A program made the translations under genes and the position numbers. This document shows positions 7,578 through 17,381 of a stretch of 64,000 bases of DNA, piece by piece (position 1 is the stretch's first letter; every line of letters starts with the position of its first letter). Source of the stretch: Desulfofalx alkaliphila DSM 12257 (GTDB taxonomy: Bacteria > Bacillota > Desulfotomaculia > Desulfotomaculales > Desulfohalotomaculaceae); the NCBI RefSeq assembly GCF_000711975.1, contig NZ_JONT01000004.1, positions 1 through 64,000 of the forward strand. The letters run 5' to 3'. The notes beneath the pieces were generated by a model. That model worked only from the letters and a program-made list of their open reading frames with translations. It did no database searches and was not told the origin of the DNA.

Positions 7578-8678
7578 GTGATGGTGATGGACAAAAGGCT
7601 GTATTGGTTAGCCTGGCAATTGATAATGCCCGGTGTGGGCAAAAGGTTATGGAGAATTATAGATTTCTTTGGCGGCCCGCAACAGGCCTGGCAGGCCGGT
7701 GAAACTGCATTGGCAGAGGTGCCCGGTATTACAAGGGGCACAGTTGAAAGGTTGGTTTGGCAGCAAAAAAACATTAATATAGAGCAAGAGGTTGAGCGCC
7801 TGCATAAACATAAAATATCTTTTGTGACCTACGAAGATGAAAATTACCCCAGGAGAATTAGGGATATTTTTGATCCCCCGCCGGTGCTTTTTGTAAAAGG
7901 CAGCCTGGAGCCATTAACCGATAATGCTGTGGCACTGGTAGGTTCGCGAAGGGCCACTGCATACGGTCGTGCTGTGGCCCAAAGGTTAAGTGCAGAACTG
8001 GCCCAAAGAAGGGTTGCCGTAGTCAGTGGTGCTGCCCGCGGAGTTGATTCCTCTGCCCATCGAGGGGCAATGGGTGCCGGTGGTTATACAGTGGCAGTGC
8101 TGGGATGTGGATTAGATGTGGTCTACCCGCCGGAAAATGCCCGGCTGTTAGATGAAATTGCCAGGAAAGGAGCAGTTCTTTCCGAGTTTCCTTTAGGTGC
8201 CCGGCCTGAAGCCTGGCATTTTCCTTCCCGCAACCGTATAATCAGCGGCCTGTGCAAAGTTGTGGTGGTGGTGGAGGCTGCGAATAAAAGCGGCGCACTG
8301 ATAACAGCTGACTTAGCCCTGGAACAGGGAAGGGACGTCATGGCCGTTCCCGGCAGTATATACAGTAAACTCAGTGAGGGTGCACATAAGTTAATTAAAC
8401 AGGGTGCAAAACCGGTTACAAGCGTTGAGGATATATTAGAAGAACTGGGTATTGACACTCTTTTTAATGGGGAGTACAAGGGTAAAGCCACAGGTCTAAA
8501 ACTAAGCCTAACAGAACAGGCTGTTTATAAAGAGTTGAGCGGTGACCCCCTATATTTAGAAGAACTGATTCAAAAAGTTTCTTCGTCCTCCCAGGAGGTT
8601 ATGGCTGCTCTGATGTTTTTAGAAATAAAAGGTTTGATAAAAAAGCTGCCGGGCAAAAAGTATGCGGCAGTAAAATGA
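7578..8678 (+). CDS. dprA: DNA-processing protein DprA
   Basis: DprA (Smf) binds incoming single-stranded DNA and loads RecA during transformation; it is also found in species not known to be competent. An N-terminal helix-hairpin-helix/SAM-like region (residues about 1-70) precedes the Rossmann-like DprA core. There VALVGSRRATAYGR, SGAARGVDSSAHRGA, AVLGCGLDVVYP and FPSRNRIISGL are diagnostic. A C-terminal winged-helix (about 300-366) completes the usual three-part form. Starts at GTG 7578, ATG 7581 or ATG 7587 are all possible after GGTGGGTGAT. The position before topA is the standard Firmicutes order. Confidence 0.95.
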   Translation: MMVMDKRLYWLAWQLIMPGVGKRLWRIIDFFGGPQQAWQAGETALAEVPGITRGTVERLVWQQKNINIEQEVERLHKHKISFVTYEDENYPRRIRDIFDPPPVLFVKGSLEPLTDNAVALVGSRRATAYGRAVAQRLSAELAQRRVAVVSGAARGVDSSAHRGAMGAGGYTVAVLGCGLDVVYPPENARLLDEIARKGAVLSEFPLGARPEAWHFPSRNRIISGLCKVVVVVEAANKSGALITADLALEQGRDVMAVPGSIYSKLSEGAHKLIKQGAKPVTSVEDILEELGIDTLFNGEYKGKATGLKLSLTEQAVYKELSGDPLYLEELIQKVSSSSQEVMAALMFLEIKGLIKKLPGKKYAAVK

Positions 8679-8783
8679 CAACATTAGTTCTAAATGTGCA
8701 GTGGCTTTGATAGATTTAAAAATAACGGTGGTGGCAATAATAGCGCTAACAGCACCGAAGTTGTTTGTTAGGGGTGTAAGATA

Positions 8784-10991
8784 TTGGCAAAAAAAACTAT
8801 AGTAATTGTAGAATCACCTGCGAAGGCAAAGAGTATCAGTAAATTTTTAGGCCGTAATTATAAGGTGAAAGCTTCCATGGGGCATGTGCGTGATTTGCCT
8901 AAAAGTCAATTTGGCGTTGACGTGGAACATGATTTTAATCCTAAGTATATCACCATTCGAGGAAAAGGGGATATTATTAAAGAATTAAAAGCTGCTGTTA
9001 AAAAATCAGACAGGGTGCTGCTGGCAGCTGACCCTGATCGTGAAGGGGAAGCCATTGCTTGGCACTTACAAAAGATTCTAGGTATAGATGAAAAGACCCC
9101 CTGTCGAATTGAATTTAATGAGGTTACAAAAAGCGCCGTTCAGCGTGCTGTAAAGCAACCCAGACTGATAGATCAAGATTTGGTTAATGCCCAGCAAGCG
9201 CGCCGTATATTGGATAGATTAGTGGGTTATAACCTCAGCCCCTTATTATGGCGTAAGGTTAAAAAAGGACTTTCGGCAGGGCGGGTTCAATCTGTTGCCG
9301 TACGCATGATTGTTGACCGTGAGGAAGAAATAAATGTCTTTGTTCCTGAAGAATATTGGTCTCTAACTGCCAAGCTCAACAAGCCCGGCCAAAGTACCTT
9401 TGAAGCTAAGTTAAACAAGCATAAAAACAAAAAAATAGAAATTAAAAGCAAAGAGCAAATGGACCAAGTGCTCAATGAGTTAAAGGGTAAAGATTTTGTG
9501 GTGGATGCCATCACTAGAAAAGAAAAGTATAGACACCCGGCTCCCCCCTTTACCACCAGTTCATTGCAGCAAGAGGCATATCGCAAACTAAATTTTACGG
9601 CACGAAAAACAATGGTGGTGGCCCAACAGCTTTATGAAGGTCTTGAAATTGGTGAAGAAGGCCATACCGGTCTGGTCACCTATATACGCACCGACTCTAA
9701 ACGTGTATCTGAAACTGCAATGTCAGAGGCAAAGGACTTGATAGCAGAAAGATTTGGGCCGGCCTATGTACCCAAAAAGGTAAAACAAGCCGGGGAAAAG
9801 GGAAATAAAGATAATAAAGTCCAAGATGCCCATGAGGCCATCAGACCAACCTATGTACATTTAGACCCGGTTTCAATAAAAAAATATTTAACCAATGATC
9901 AGTACAAATTATATAAATTGATTTGGTCACGGTTTGTGGCCAGTCAAATGGCTCCGGCGGTGTTAGATACCACCGCTTTAGATATTAAAGCCGGCAATTA
10001 TAACTTTAGGGCCAATGGTTCAATTATTAAGTTTCCTGGTTTTATGCAGGTATATATTGAAGAACAGGATGACGAGCAGAAGGATGAAGAGGGTGTATTG
10101 CCGGAATTGGCCCAGGGTGAAAAATTAAACTTAAAGGATTTGATTGCAAAACAGCATTTCACCCAACCACCTCCGCGGTATACCGATGCGTCCTTAGTAA
10201 AAGCCCTTGAGGAACAAGGTATCGGCAGACCGAGTACCTATGCTCCCATTGTGGAAACAATACAGAAACGGGGTTATGTGGTAAGAGAAAACAAACAACT
10301 TTATCCCACTGAATTAGGTGTAATTATAGTTGATTTACTTAAAAACCATTTTCCTGATATTATTAATGTAGAATTCACAGCTGAAATGGAAGAAAAATTG
10401 GATAAAATAGAAGAAGGGGGAATAGACTGGGTAGATGTATTGAGAAAATTCTACACTCCCTTCAGTGAAACATTAAAGACGGCGGAAGAAGCCATAGGAA
10501 AAGTGGAAATTGAAGATGAAGTTACCGATGAAATATGCGACCAATGCGGTAAAAACTTAGTTATAAAGTTTGGGCGCTACGGTAAATTTTTAGCATGTCC
10601 GGGCTTTCCCGACTGTAGATTTACCAAACCACTGCTTGAACCAACCGGTGTACAGTGCCCAAGGTGCCAAGGCGATGTGGTATTGAGGCGCAGCAAAAAA
10701 GGAAGAAAATTTTATGGCTGTAGTAATTACCCCAAATGTGATTTTGTAAGTTGGGATCAACCTGTTAAAGAAAAATGTCCCCAATGCAATAGTTATATGG
10801 TACAGAAAAACGCCCGTAACAAAGAAACTTATATTAAATGCTCTGACAATAACTGTGGCTACAGAATCAACGGTAACAGTGTCGGTGAAAAAAGCAAAGA
10901 AGATAAGCATGTTGCTGACTTGCAAACAAATCAACCTTTGGTAGAAGAAGCTGCAGTTTCCCCAAATAGTTATTCTGGAGGAAACAATTGA
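8784..10991 (+). CDS. topA: DNA topoisomerase I
   Basis: Type IA topoisomerase that relaxes negative supercoils through a 5'-phosphotyrosine intermediate. The Toprim domain opens at IVIVESPAKAKSISKFL and includes the acidic DPDREGEA motif. The catalytic tyrosine lies in TYIRTDSKR. Three C-terminal four-Cys zinc ribbons follow (CDQCGK..., CPRCQG..., CPQCNS...), the third with slightly shifted spacing, then a short low-complexity tail. The 735-residue length is normal. The start is TTG 8784, preceded by AGGGGTG. It lies 105 bp after dprA; no terminator is seen between them. Confidence 0.97.
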   Translation: MAKKTIVIVESPAKAKSISKFLGRNYKVKASMGHVRDLPKSQFGVDVEHDFNPKYITIRGKGDIIKELKAAVKKSDRVLLAADPDREGEAIAWHLQKILGIDEKTPCRIEFNEVTKSAVQRAVKQPRLIDQDLVNAQQARRILDRLVGYNLSPLLWRKVKKGLSAGRVQSVAVRMIVDREEEINVFVPEEYWSLTAKLNKPGQSTFEAKLNKHKNKKIEIKSKEQMDQVLNELKGKDFVVDAITRKEKYRHPAPPFTTSSLQQEAYRKLNFTARKTMVVAQQLYEGLEIGEEGHTGLVTYIRTDSKRVSETAMSEAKDLIAERFGPAYVPKKVKQAGEKGNKDNKVQDAHEAIRPTYVHLDPVSIKKYLTNDQYKLYKLIWSRFVASQMAPAVLDTTALDIKAGNYNFRANGSIIKFPGFMQVYIEEQDDEQKDEEGVLPELAQGEKLNLKDLIAKQHFTQPPPRYTDASLVKALEEQGIGRPSTYAPIVETIQKRGYVVRENKQLYPTELGVIIVDLLKNHFPDIINVEFTAEMEEKLDKIEEGGIDWVDVLRKFYTPFSETLKTAEEAIGKVEIEDEVTDEICDQCGKNLVIKFGRYGKFLACPGFPDCRFTKPLLEPTGVQCPRCQGDVVLRRSKKGRKFYGCSNYPKCDFVSWDQPVKEKCPQCNSYMVQKNARNKETYIKCSDNNCGYRINGNSVGEKSKEDKHVADLQTNQPLVEEAAVSPNSYSGGNN

Positions 10992-11217
10992 TGTCCGGTG
11001 GGCCCAATGGCCAAAGCTCAATCCCCCATGCTCACTCCGGAAAAGGTTCAACTGCACAGCCAAGTCCGAAGGGTATTTGATGTTATGTTTGGTGATGGCC
11101 GACAACATTGTCGGCCATTATAGTGCAAATTATCTATTAAAGGCAGACAGACCTGTTCGTCACTGCAGGAGTTCACCGGTGCTGTATTAGTTTTCTACTA
11201 AACTACAGGAGATGTGG
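10992..11217 (+). other. topA-trmFO intergenic region with a hairpin
   Basis: No convincing gene occupies these 226 bp. A perfect 10-bp stem ATGGCCGACA/TGTCGGCCAT with a 4-nt loop lies at 11095-11118, but it has no T-run, so it is a poor intrinsic terminator. A 29-codon frame starting at ATG 10991 overlaps the topA stop and lacks a ribosome site. AGGAG at 11207-11211 serves trmFO. Confidence 0.5.
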
Positions 11218-12543
11218 TTGCTGATAATGAGAGAAGTCAAAGTAAATGTGATCGGAGCCGGATTAGCCGGGTCAGAGGCTGCCTGGCAGCTGGCCAGACA
11301 CAATATACCCGTAAGATTATATGAAATGCGCCCCCGGAAAAAGTCCCCTGCCCATCATACTGAAAAATTTGCTGAATTGGTGTGCAGCAATTCTTTACGT
11401 GCTGTAATGCTTGAAAATGCAGTGGGCTTGTTGAAAAAAGAAATGGAACAATTAAACTCCTTAATTATAGAAAGCGCCTATAATACAAGAGTGCCTGCCG
11501 GAGGGGCGCTGGCGGTGGACAGGGAATTATTTTCCCAGTATATTACCGATGCTTTGGTTAATCATCCCAAGGTGGAGTTAATTCGTGAGGAAGTCACTGA
11601 CCTTCCGTTAGATGGAATAACCATTATAGCCACCGGTCCCCTGACCTCGGATACATTGGCCGCTAAAATAAAGCAGCTGACAGGTGATGACTACCTTTAC
11701 TTTTATGATGCGGCGGCACCCATTGTTACCTTAGAGTCATTAAATATGGATATAGTATTTAAGGCATCCCGTTACAATAAAGGTGAGGCTGCCTATCTGA
11801 ATTGCCCCATGACAGAAGAAGAATATGATAATTTTTATCAACAGTTAATTAAAGCCGAAAGGGTGCCCCTGAAAGAATTTGAAAAAAAGGTTCACTTTGA
11901 AGGGTGCATGCCCGTGGAAGTTTTGGCATCCAGGGGTAGGGAAACCTTAACCTTTGGCCCGTTAAAACCGGTGGGTTTAACTGATCCCCGTACCGGCAAG
12001 CGCCCCTATGCGGTGGTGCAATTGCGACAGGATAACCAAGAAGGCACCCTCTACAATTTAGTGGGCTTTCAGACTAATTTAAAATGGGGTGAACAAAAAA
12101 GAGTTTTTAGCCTGATACCGGGTTTAGAGGATGCAGAATTTGTGCGCTATGGTGTAATGCATCGCAATACCTATATAAACTCACCGAAATTATTAGAAGC
12201 TACCTTGCAATTCAAACAAATACCTAACCTATTATTTGCCGGCCAAATTACCGGGGTTGAGGGATACGTAGAGTCAGCTGCTTCGGGTTTGGTGGCCGGC
12301 ATTAATGCCGCAAGGCTGGCAGTGGGGAAGCAGGCGGTGATTTTTCCTAAACAAACTGCCATTGGGGCCCTGCTGCACTATATAAGCACGGCACCGGCAA
12401 AAAACTTTCAACCAATGAACATCACCTTTGGATTAATGCCGCCGCTGGAAAAGAGAATAAAAGATAAAAAAATGCGCAATCAGTTGCTTTCCCGGCGGGC
12501 ACTGGATAAACTTGAAAAATTCATTGAGGAAGTTGGATTGTAA
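11218..12543 (+). CDS. trmFO: Folate/FAD-dependent tRNA (uracil-54) methyltransferase
   Basis: TrmFO methylates U54 of the tRNA T-loop, using methylenetetrahydrofolate as carbon donor and FADH2 as reductant. The N-terminal FAD-binding motif is [16 protein letters not shown], followed by the family segment [24 protein letters not shown] in shortened quotation [13 protein letters not shown]. Later [18 protein letters not shown] is conserved. TTG 11218 is chosen because AGGAG lies six bases upstream; ATG 11212 overlaps the ribosome site, and ATG 11227 is too far. Its stop overlaps the xerC start (TAATG), indicating translational coupling. Confidence 0.96.
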   Translation: MLIMREVKVNVIGAGLAGSEAAWQLARHNIPVRLYEMRPRKKSPAHHTEKFAELVCSNSLRAVMLENAVGLLKKEMEQLNSLIIESAYNTRVPAGGALAVDRELFSQYITDALVNHPKVELIREEVTDLPLDGITIIATGPLTSDTLAAKIKQLTGDDYLYFYDAAAPIVTLESLNMDIVFKASRYNKGEAAYLNCPMTEEEYDNFYQQLIKAERVPLKEFEKKVHFEGCMPVEVLASRGRETLTFGPLKPVGLTDPRTGKRPYAVVQLRQDNQEGTLYNLVGFQTNLKWGEQKRVFSLIPGLEDAEFVRYGVMHRNTYINSPKLLEATLQFKQIPNLLFAGQITGVEGYVESAASGLVAGINAARLAVGKQAVIFPKQTAIGALLHYISTAPAKNFQPMNITFGLMPPLEKRIKDKKMRNQLLSRRALDKLEKFIEEVGL

Positions 12544-13454
12544 TGTACCACTATATAGATGAATTTATTCTTTACTTAAAGTTGGAAAAAAACAGTTCGC
12601 CGCGTACCCTGGAAGAATATCAGAAGGATATTTTTCAAGGGCTTGATTTTTTTGTTCAATTAATGGGTAAAGAAATAACAGAACTGCATCCCTCCGATAT
12701 CGATCATCGTACCTTAAGATGTTACCTGGCCCACCTTCAGAAAGAGGGTTTTGCACGCAGTACGGTGGCACGTAAATTGGCGGCATGGAGATCTTTTTAC
12801 AACTTTTTGAGTAGGGAAGAGGTGTTGGCAAGCAATCCCCTTACCAGGGTTTCTACACCGAGGATACACAAGAAGTTACCAAAATTTTTCTACCCTGAAG
12901 AAATAATAAAGCTGCTTTCTGCTCCGGACCAAACACCGCTGGGAATGCGGGATAAGGCTATAATGGAGACAATTTATGCCTCGGGTCTTAGGGTTAGTGA
13001 ACTCGTTTCATTGGATATTGGTGATGTTGATTTAACCAATGGATATTTAAAGGTAATGGGTAAAGGTTCGCGGGAAAGGGTGGTACCCCTGGGCTCATAT
13101 GCCGCTAAAGCCATAAGTATATATTTAGAAAAAGGATATCCTTTCCTAGGCAAAGAACATGATAAGACAATGTTAAAAGCCCCTCTTTTTTTAAATTACC
13201 GTGGTGCAAGACTTTCTGCCAGGGGGGTTCGCAAAATTATTGACAAGTACTTAAAATTGGCAGGTATAAAAACTTCTGCCAGTCCCCACACAATTAGACA
13301 CACCTTTGCCACCCACCTATTGGATAGGGGTGCTGATATGCGAACTGTGCAGGAACTGCTGGGACATGTAAGATTATCCACCACCCAGATATATACCCAC
13401 CTAACAAAGGAAAAGCTTAAACAGGTATATCTTAATACCCATCCCAGGGCGTGA
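12543..13454 (+). CDS. xerC: Site-specific tyrosine recombinase XerC
   Basis: XerC acts with XerD at dif to resolve chromosome dimers at the division site. The N-terminal SAM-like core-binding domain (residues 1-90) is followed by the catalytic domain. Its first Arg is in YASGLRVSE (R150), the H-x-x-R box is PHTIRHTFATH (H249, R252), the second His is in LLGHVRLST, and the nucleophile is Y284 in QIYTHL. All catalytic residues are present and the length of 303 is standard. The position after trmFO and before hslVU-codY matches Bacillus, arguing for the housekeeping XerC rather than a phage integrase. Confidence 0.95.
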   Translation: MYHYIDEFILYLKLEKNSSPRTLEEYQKDIFQGLDFFVQLMGKEITELHPSDIDHRTLRCYLAHLQKEGFARSTVARKLAAWRSFYNFLSREEVLASNPLTRVSTPRIHKKLPKFFYPEEIIKLLSAPDQTPLGMRDKAIMETIYASGLRVSELVSLDIGDVDLTNGYLKVMGKGSRERVVPLGSYAAKAISIYLEKGYPFLGKEHDKTMLKAPLFLNYRGARLSARGVRKIIDKYLKLAGIKTSASPHTIRHTFATHLLDRGADMRTVQELLGHVRLSTTQIYTHLTKEKLKQVYLNTHPRA

Positions 13455-13481
13455 AAAAAGTCGAATATATGGGTGAGAACA

Positions 13482-13510
13482 TTGTAAAAACACCTTACAA
13501 ATTATATAAT
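13482..13510 (+). promoter_or_regulatory. Sigma-A promoter of hslV-hslU-codY
   Basis: TTGTAA at 13482-13487 and a perfect TATAAT at 13505-13510 are separated by exactly 17 bp, placing a start near 13517, about 20 bases before the hslV ATG. AATTATATAATT around the -10 is palindromic and could be part of an operator. Confidence 0.65.
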
Positions 13511-13539
13511 TAATAATTGTGAAAGAGGGAATAGATATT

Positions 13540-14070
13540 ATGTTTCATGCTACCACCATTGTGGCAATAAAAAAAGGTCCTCAGGTGGCAATAGCCGGTG
13601 ACGGACAGGTTACCTTTGGAGATCGTACCATATTTAAACAAACAGCTAAGAAAGTGCGAAAATTGTACCAGGGCAAAGTGGTGGCCGGTTTTGCCGGATC
13701 TGTAGCAGATGCCTTTACCTTATTTGAAAAGTTCGAAGCTAAGCTGGAAGAATACCACGGCAATATTTTACGCGCATCGGTGGAGATGGCTAAAGAGTGG
13801 CGGTTAGATAGAATGTTGCGCCGTTTAGAAGCCTTACTTATTGTAGCTAATAAAGAGCATCTGTTAATAATATCCGGCAATGGAGAAGTTATCGAACCCG
13901 ATGACGGTATTGCAGCCATTGGCAGCGGTGGCACATATGCCTTAGCCGCCGCCCGGGTATTAGTAAAACACAGTAAACTTTCACCGGATGAGATAGCCAA
14001 AGAGGCTTTAAACACTGCGGCAGATATATGTGTGTACACCAACCACAACATCGTGGTGGAACAATTATAA
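13540..14070 (+). CDS. hslV: ATP-dependent protease subunit HslV (ClpQ)
   Basis: HslV forms the proteasome-like double hexamer that degrades substrates unfolded by HslU. The conserved [10 protein letters not shown] followed by AGDGQVTFG and [10 protein letters not shown] is diagnostic; [11 protein letters not shown] lies further on. From ATG 13540 (GAGGG ten bases upstream) the product has 176 residues. The Thr that aligns with the catalytic N-terminal Thr of E. coli HslV is residue 5, so the four residues MFHA must be removed for a Thr nucleophile. Bacillus ClpQ instead exposes a Ser upstream of the Thr, but no Ser is present here. First gene of the hslV-hslU-codY operon. Confidence 0.95.
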   Translation: MFHATTIVAIKKGPQVAIAGDGQVTFGDRTIFKQTAKKVRKLYQGKVVAGFAGSVADAFTLFEKFEAKLEEYHGNILRASVEMAKEWRLDRMLRRLEALLIVANKEHLLIISGNGEVIEPDDGIAAIGSGGTYALAAARVLVKHSKLSPDEIAKEALNTAADICVYTNHNIVVEQL

Positions 14071-14088
14071 AGGGAGGAATATAATATT

Positions 14089-15489
14089 ATGCAATCCTCA
14101 ACCCCACGGCAAATAGTTGCGGAACTGGATAAATACATTGTCGGCCAAGATGATGCCAAAAAAGCAGTGGCAATTGCACTTCGCAATCGTTATAGACGCA
14201 GTAAGCTGCCTGAGGAACTACAAGATGAAGTGGTTCCTAAAAATATACTGATGATTGGACCCACAGGGGTTGGAAAAACAGAAATTGCCAGACGTTTAGC
14301 AAAGTTAGTTAAAGCACCCTTTGTAAAGGTTGAAGCTACTAAGTTCACAGAGGTGGGATATGTTGGGCGTGACGTGGAATCCATGGTGCGCGATCTGGTA
14401 GAAACCAGCATCCGTATGGTCAGACAGGAAAAGATGGCTGAAGTGGAAGACAAGGCCATGAAAATGGCTAACGAGAGAATTGTGGAATTGCTGGCACCCA
14501 TGCCTGCGCAGCCCGCCCAAAACAAAAACCCATTTGAAATGTTGTTCGGAACTGCCAATCAAAACCCTGCGGAGGATAACAACCTAGAGCAGCAGAGAAG
14601 AACAAGGGTATATTTTGAACGGGAAACCTTGCGGGAAAAACTGCAACGGGGTGAGCTTGAAAATGAATACCTGGAGATAGAGGTGGATGATAATAACCCC
14701 CCCATGTTAGAGGTATTCACCGGTTCCGGAGTGGAAGAGATGGGCATAAACATAAAAGATATGTTTGGGGGAATATTTCCTAATAAAAAAAGAAAACGTA
14801 AGGTGACCGTTCGAGAAGCGCGAAAGATCTTAACCCAGCAAGAGGCTCAAAAACTGGTAGATATGGATGAGGCAACGGCAGAGGCCATAAAACGTGCTGA
14901 AGAACAGGGGATAATATTTTTAGATGAAATTGACAAGATTGCAGGGAAAGATTATGGCCATGGACCGGATGTTTCAAGGGGTGGAGTGCAAAGGGATATT
15001 CTACCCATTGTGGAAGGATCCACTGTGATGACCAAGTACGGCCCGGTAAAGACTGACCACATATTATTTATGGCTGCAGGGGCCTTTCATGTTTCCAAGC
15101 CTTCTGATCTAATACCGGAGCTACAGGGTAGATTTCCCATCAGAGTAGAATTAAAAAGTTTGTCGAAGGAAGACTTTTTACAAATACTCACGGAGCCTCA
15201 AAACTCCCTTATTAAACAATATAAGGCACTATTAGCCACAGAGGGTGTTATTGTAGAATTTTCAAAAAATTCACTTGAAGAAATAGCAAAAATCGCTTAT
15301 ACTGTAAATGTACAAACAGAGAACATAGGTGCCCGTCGGTTACAAACTATCATGGAAAAACTGTTGGAAGATCTCTTATTTGACGCGCCTGAAATGTCTG
15401 GTGAAAAAATTGTCATTGATCGCGAGTATGTAGAGGGTAAGCTTGGAGAAGTGGTAGCAAATGAAGATCTAACCCGTTACATCTTATAA
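14089..15489 (+). CDS. hslU: HslU (ClpY) AAA+ unfoldase
   Basis: The ATPase partner of HslV unfolds and translocates substrates. The N-terminal segment [20 protein letters not shown] leads to the Walker A motif [12 protein letters not shown] near residues 56-67. An intermediate domain (about 110-240) contains the charged insert typical of HslU. Walker B is [12 protein letters not shown] and the sensor/C-domain [17 protein letters not shown] follows. The 466-residue length is normal. GGGAGG precedes ATG 14089, 18 bp after hslV. Confidence 0.97.
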   Translation: MQSSTPRQIVAELDKYIVGQDDAKKAVAIALRNRYRRSKLPEELQDEVVPKNILMIGPTGVGKTEIARRLAKLVKAPFVKVEATKFTEVGYVGRDVESMVRDLVETSIRMVRQEKMAEVEDKAMKMANERIVELLAPMPAQPAQNKNPFEMLFGTANQNPAEDNNLEQQRRTRVYFERETLREKLQRGELENEYLEIEVDDNNPPMLEVFTGSGVEEMGINIKDMFGGIFPNKKRKRKVTVREARKILTQQEAQKLVDMDEATAEAIKRAEEQGIIFLDEIDKIAGKDYGHGPDVSRGGVQRDILPIVEGSTVMTKYGPVKTDHILFMAAGAFHVSKPSDLIPELQGRFPIRVELKSLSKEDFLQILTEPQNSLIKQYKALLATEGVIVEFSKNSLEEIAKIAYTVNVQTENIGARRLQTIMEKLLEDLLFDAPEMSGEKIVIDREYVEGKLGEVVANEDLTRYIL

Positions 15490-15510
15490 GCAGACAGGGA
15501 GGGGTAATAG

Positions 15511-16290
15511 TTGAGCAACTTGCTTGAAAGGACCCGATCGATTAATAGATTATTACAAAAATCAGCCGGGTACCCGGTAGACTTTAATGAAATAACCACC
15601 GTCTTATCTGAAAACATTCAGTCTAACGTATATATTATAGATAGACGTGGACGTGCTTTGGGATATTCTTTTATGAGTGAATTTGCCTGCGATATTATGA
15701 GAGATATAGTGGAGGGCAGTAAGAGATTTCCAGAGGAGTATAACAACCATTTACTAAAAATAGATGAAACCTATGCAAACTTTTGTCAGACAATTAATGC
15801 TTGTGTGTTTTTTGATGAGGAAGGCTGTAGGTTTAGTAATAAAGTAACAACGGTTGTTCCCATTATGGGTGCAGGTTCCAGACTGGGTACTTTAGTTCTT
15901 GCAAAGTTTAATCAAACCTTTACCGATGAAGACTTAATTTTAGCTGAGTATGGCGCCACCGTAGTGGCCATGGAAGTATTGAGGGCAAGGGCGGGACGGA
16001 TGGAAGAAGAGGCCCGCAAAAAGGCGGCGGTACAGGTGGCTTTGGGTACTCTGTCTTACAGTGAACTGGATGCCGTCAAGCACATATTCAGGCAGCTGGA
16101 AGGCGAAGAGGGTGTGCTGGTGGCCAGTAAAATTGCCGATCGCGTGGGCATAACCCGTTCAGTGATTGTAAACGCATTGCGCAAATTTGAAAGCGCCGGT
16201 GTAATCGAGTCTAAATCTTTAGGAATGAAGGGCACCTATATTAGGGTGCTAAATGATAGGTTATTGGAAGAATTGGATAAACTAAAGTAA
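15511..16290 (+). CDS. codY: GTP-sensing global regulator CodY
   Basis: CodY represses stationary-phase, amino-acid and virulence/sporulation genes when GTP and branched-chain amino acids are abundant. The N-terminal GAF-like effector domain covers residues about 1-150. The winged helix-turn-helix contains [20 protein letters not shown] and [15 protein letters not shown], nearly invariant in the family. The 259-residue length is exact. The start is TTG 15511 after GGGAGGGG. It is third in the hslVU-codY operon, the same order as Bacillus clpQ-clpY-codY, and is closed by a terminator. Confidence 0.97.
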   Translation: MSNLLERTRSINRLLQKSAGYPVDFNEITTVLSENIQSNVYIIDRRGRALGYSFMSEFACDIMRDIVEGSKRFPEEYNNHLLKIDETYANFCQTINACVFFDEEGCRFSNKVTTVVPIMGAGSRLGTLVLAKFNQTFTDEDLILAEYGATVVAMEVLRARAGRMEEEARKKAAVQVALGTLSYSELDAVKHIFRQLEGEEGVLVASKIADRVGITRSVIVNALRKFESAGVIESKSLGMKGTYIRVLNDRLLEELDKLK

Positions 16291-16320
16291 GCCACAGCCT
16301 TAACTGTGGTTTACTTTTTT
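16289..16320 (+). terminator. Terminator of the hslV-hslU-codY operon
   Basis: CCACAG and CTGTGG form a GC-rich stem (about 16292-16309, extended by flanking pairs) with a CCTTAA loop, followed by TTTACTTTTTT. It overlaps the end of codY. Confidence 0.8.
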
Positions 16321-16413
16321 ATCTAACCGGCCCTGCCTGTAAGTAGCAAGAGGTGCTTTCCATCAATAATTGGTTTTTTTTACTCTTTTACACTAAAAAT
16401 TAAACTTAAGGCC

Positions 16414-16442
16414 TTGCCTTGAACAAATGTTTATGTTATCAT
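16414..16442 (+). promoter_or_regulatory. Extended -10 promoter of rpsB
   Basis: TTGCCT (16414-16419) and TATCAT (16437-16442) are 17 bp apart, and the -10 is preceded by TG-T, an extended -10. The inferred start near 16449 lies just before the structured rpsB leader. Confidence 0.5.
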
Positions 16443-16464
16443 TTTTTCTGGTGTTAATTACACA

Positions 16465-16529
16465 CGCTGTTGGATTTTTGCAAGGGTGCCTGGGTGAAAA
16501 CCAAGGTCTTGCAAAAGGTGAAAACAGCG
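16465..16529 (+). ncRNA. Structured rpsB (S2) leader RNA
   Basis: Three nested helices can be traced. The outer one is CGCTGTT (16465-16471) with AACAGCG (16523-16529). The middle one is TTTTGCAAG (16476-16484) with CTTGCAAAA (16508-16516). The inner one is CCTGG with CCAAGG, closing a GTGAAAA loop. It sits between the promoter and the ribosome site of rpsB. Firmicutes are known to carry S2-responsive leaders; identity with that class is inferred from position and shape only. Confidence 0.65.
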
Positions 16530-16566
16530 GAGGGAAAAAACCACTTAGGGAGGAGGTGTAGCAGTA

Positions 16567-17265
16567 GTGGCAGTGATCTCAATGAAGCAGCTGTTGGAAG
16601 CAGGCGTCCATTTTGGACACCAGACAAGACGTTGGAATCCGAAAATGGCTCCCTACATCTTCACTGACCGTAATGGCATCTACATCATTGATTTACAAAA
16701 GACGGTACGTAAGGTTGAAGAGGCATATAATTTTATCAAAGAAACAGTGGCCAACGGTGGCAGTATTTTGTTTGTAGGTACAAAAAAACAAGCACAACAG
16801 TCTGTTCAGGAAGAGGCAGAGCGTTGTAACATGTTTTATGTGAACCAGCGTTGGTTAGGCGGTATGTTAACAAATTTCCAAACAATTCGTCGTCGTATAG
16901 ATCGCCTTCATGAACTGGAACGTATGGAGGAAGAGGGAACCTTCAGTCGCCTTCCTAAAAAAGAAGTGGCTGAACTTTTACACGAAAAAGAGCGGCTAAA
17001 TAAGTTTTTAGGCGGCATTAAGGACATGAAACGTATTCCCGATGCGCTGTTCGTGATTGACCCCCGCAAAGAGCGTATTGCAGTTGCCGAGGCCCATAAA
17101 CTTGGCATACCCATTGTAGCAATTGTGGATACCAACTGTGATCCCGACGAAGTTGACTACGTGATACCCGGTAATGATGACGCTATTCGTGCGGTGAAGT
17201 TGCTAACCAGTAAAATGGCCGAGGCTGTTCTTGAAGGTAAGCAAGGCGAGCAAATTAGTGAGTAG
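16567..17265 (+). CDS. rpsB: 30S ribosomal protein S2
   Basis: S2 binds late to the 30S subunit and helps recruit S1. The N-terminus [20 protein letters not shown] and the motifs [25 protein letters not shown] and [12 protein letters not shown] are all conserved, and the 232-residue length is normal. It starts with GTG 16567, nine bases after the very strong GGAGGAGGTG. A probable autoregulatory leader precedes it and an intrinsic terminator/attenuator separates it from tsf, the usual rpsB-tsf arrangement. Confidence 0.98.
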   Translation: MAVISMKQLLEAGVHFGHQTRRWNPKMAPYIFTDRNGIYIIDLQKTVRKVEEAYNFIKETVANGGSILFVGTKKQAQQSVQEEAERCNMFYVNQRWLGGMLTNFQTIRRRIDRLHELERMEEEGTFSRLPKKEVAELLHEKERLNKFLGGIKDMKRIPDALFVIDPRKERIAVAEAHKLGIPIVAIVDTNCDPDEVDYVIPGNDDAIRAVKLLTSKMAEAVLEGKQGEQISE

Positions 17266-17272
17266 TGAAACA

Positions 17273-17315
17273 AAGGGCAGAGGGCGTCTCAAGAGGGTAC
17301 TCTCTGTCCTTTTTG
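17273..17315 (+). terminator. rpsB-tsf terminator or attenuator
   Basis: AAGGGCAGAG (17273-17282) pairs over 10 bp, with one G-U, with CTCTGTCCTT (17302-17311), followed by a T-run. It probably lowers tsf transcription relative to rpsB. Confidence 0.8.
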
Positions 17316-17381
17316 TATGTTTGTCTGCGGAATTAAATGGTTATAATAGCAAAGTAAAACATAAATATAGGAGGAATTATT

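Noticed and set aside
10590-11108. 172-codon minus-strand frame over the end of topA
   Set aside because: It overlaps the conserved zinc-ribbon part of topA, has no ribosome site, and its translation shows no recognisable motif.
12543-13454. Phage integrase or integron integrase
   Set aside because: Sequence and location between trmFO and hslV match housekeeping XerC; no attachment-site repeats or phage genes are nearby.
13581-14186. 201-codon open frame on the minus strand opposite hslV
   Set aside because: It lies wholly over the hslV-hslU start region, has no ribosome site and gives a low-complexity Ser/Ala-rich translation typical of antisense shadows.
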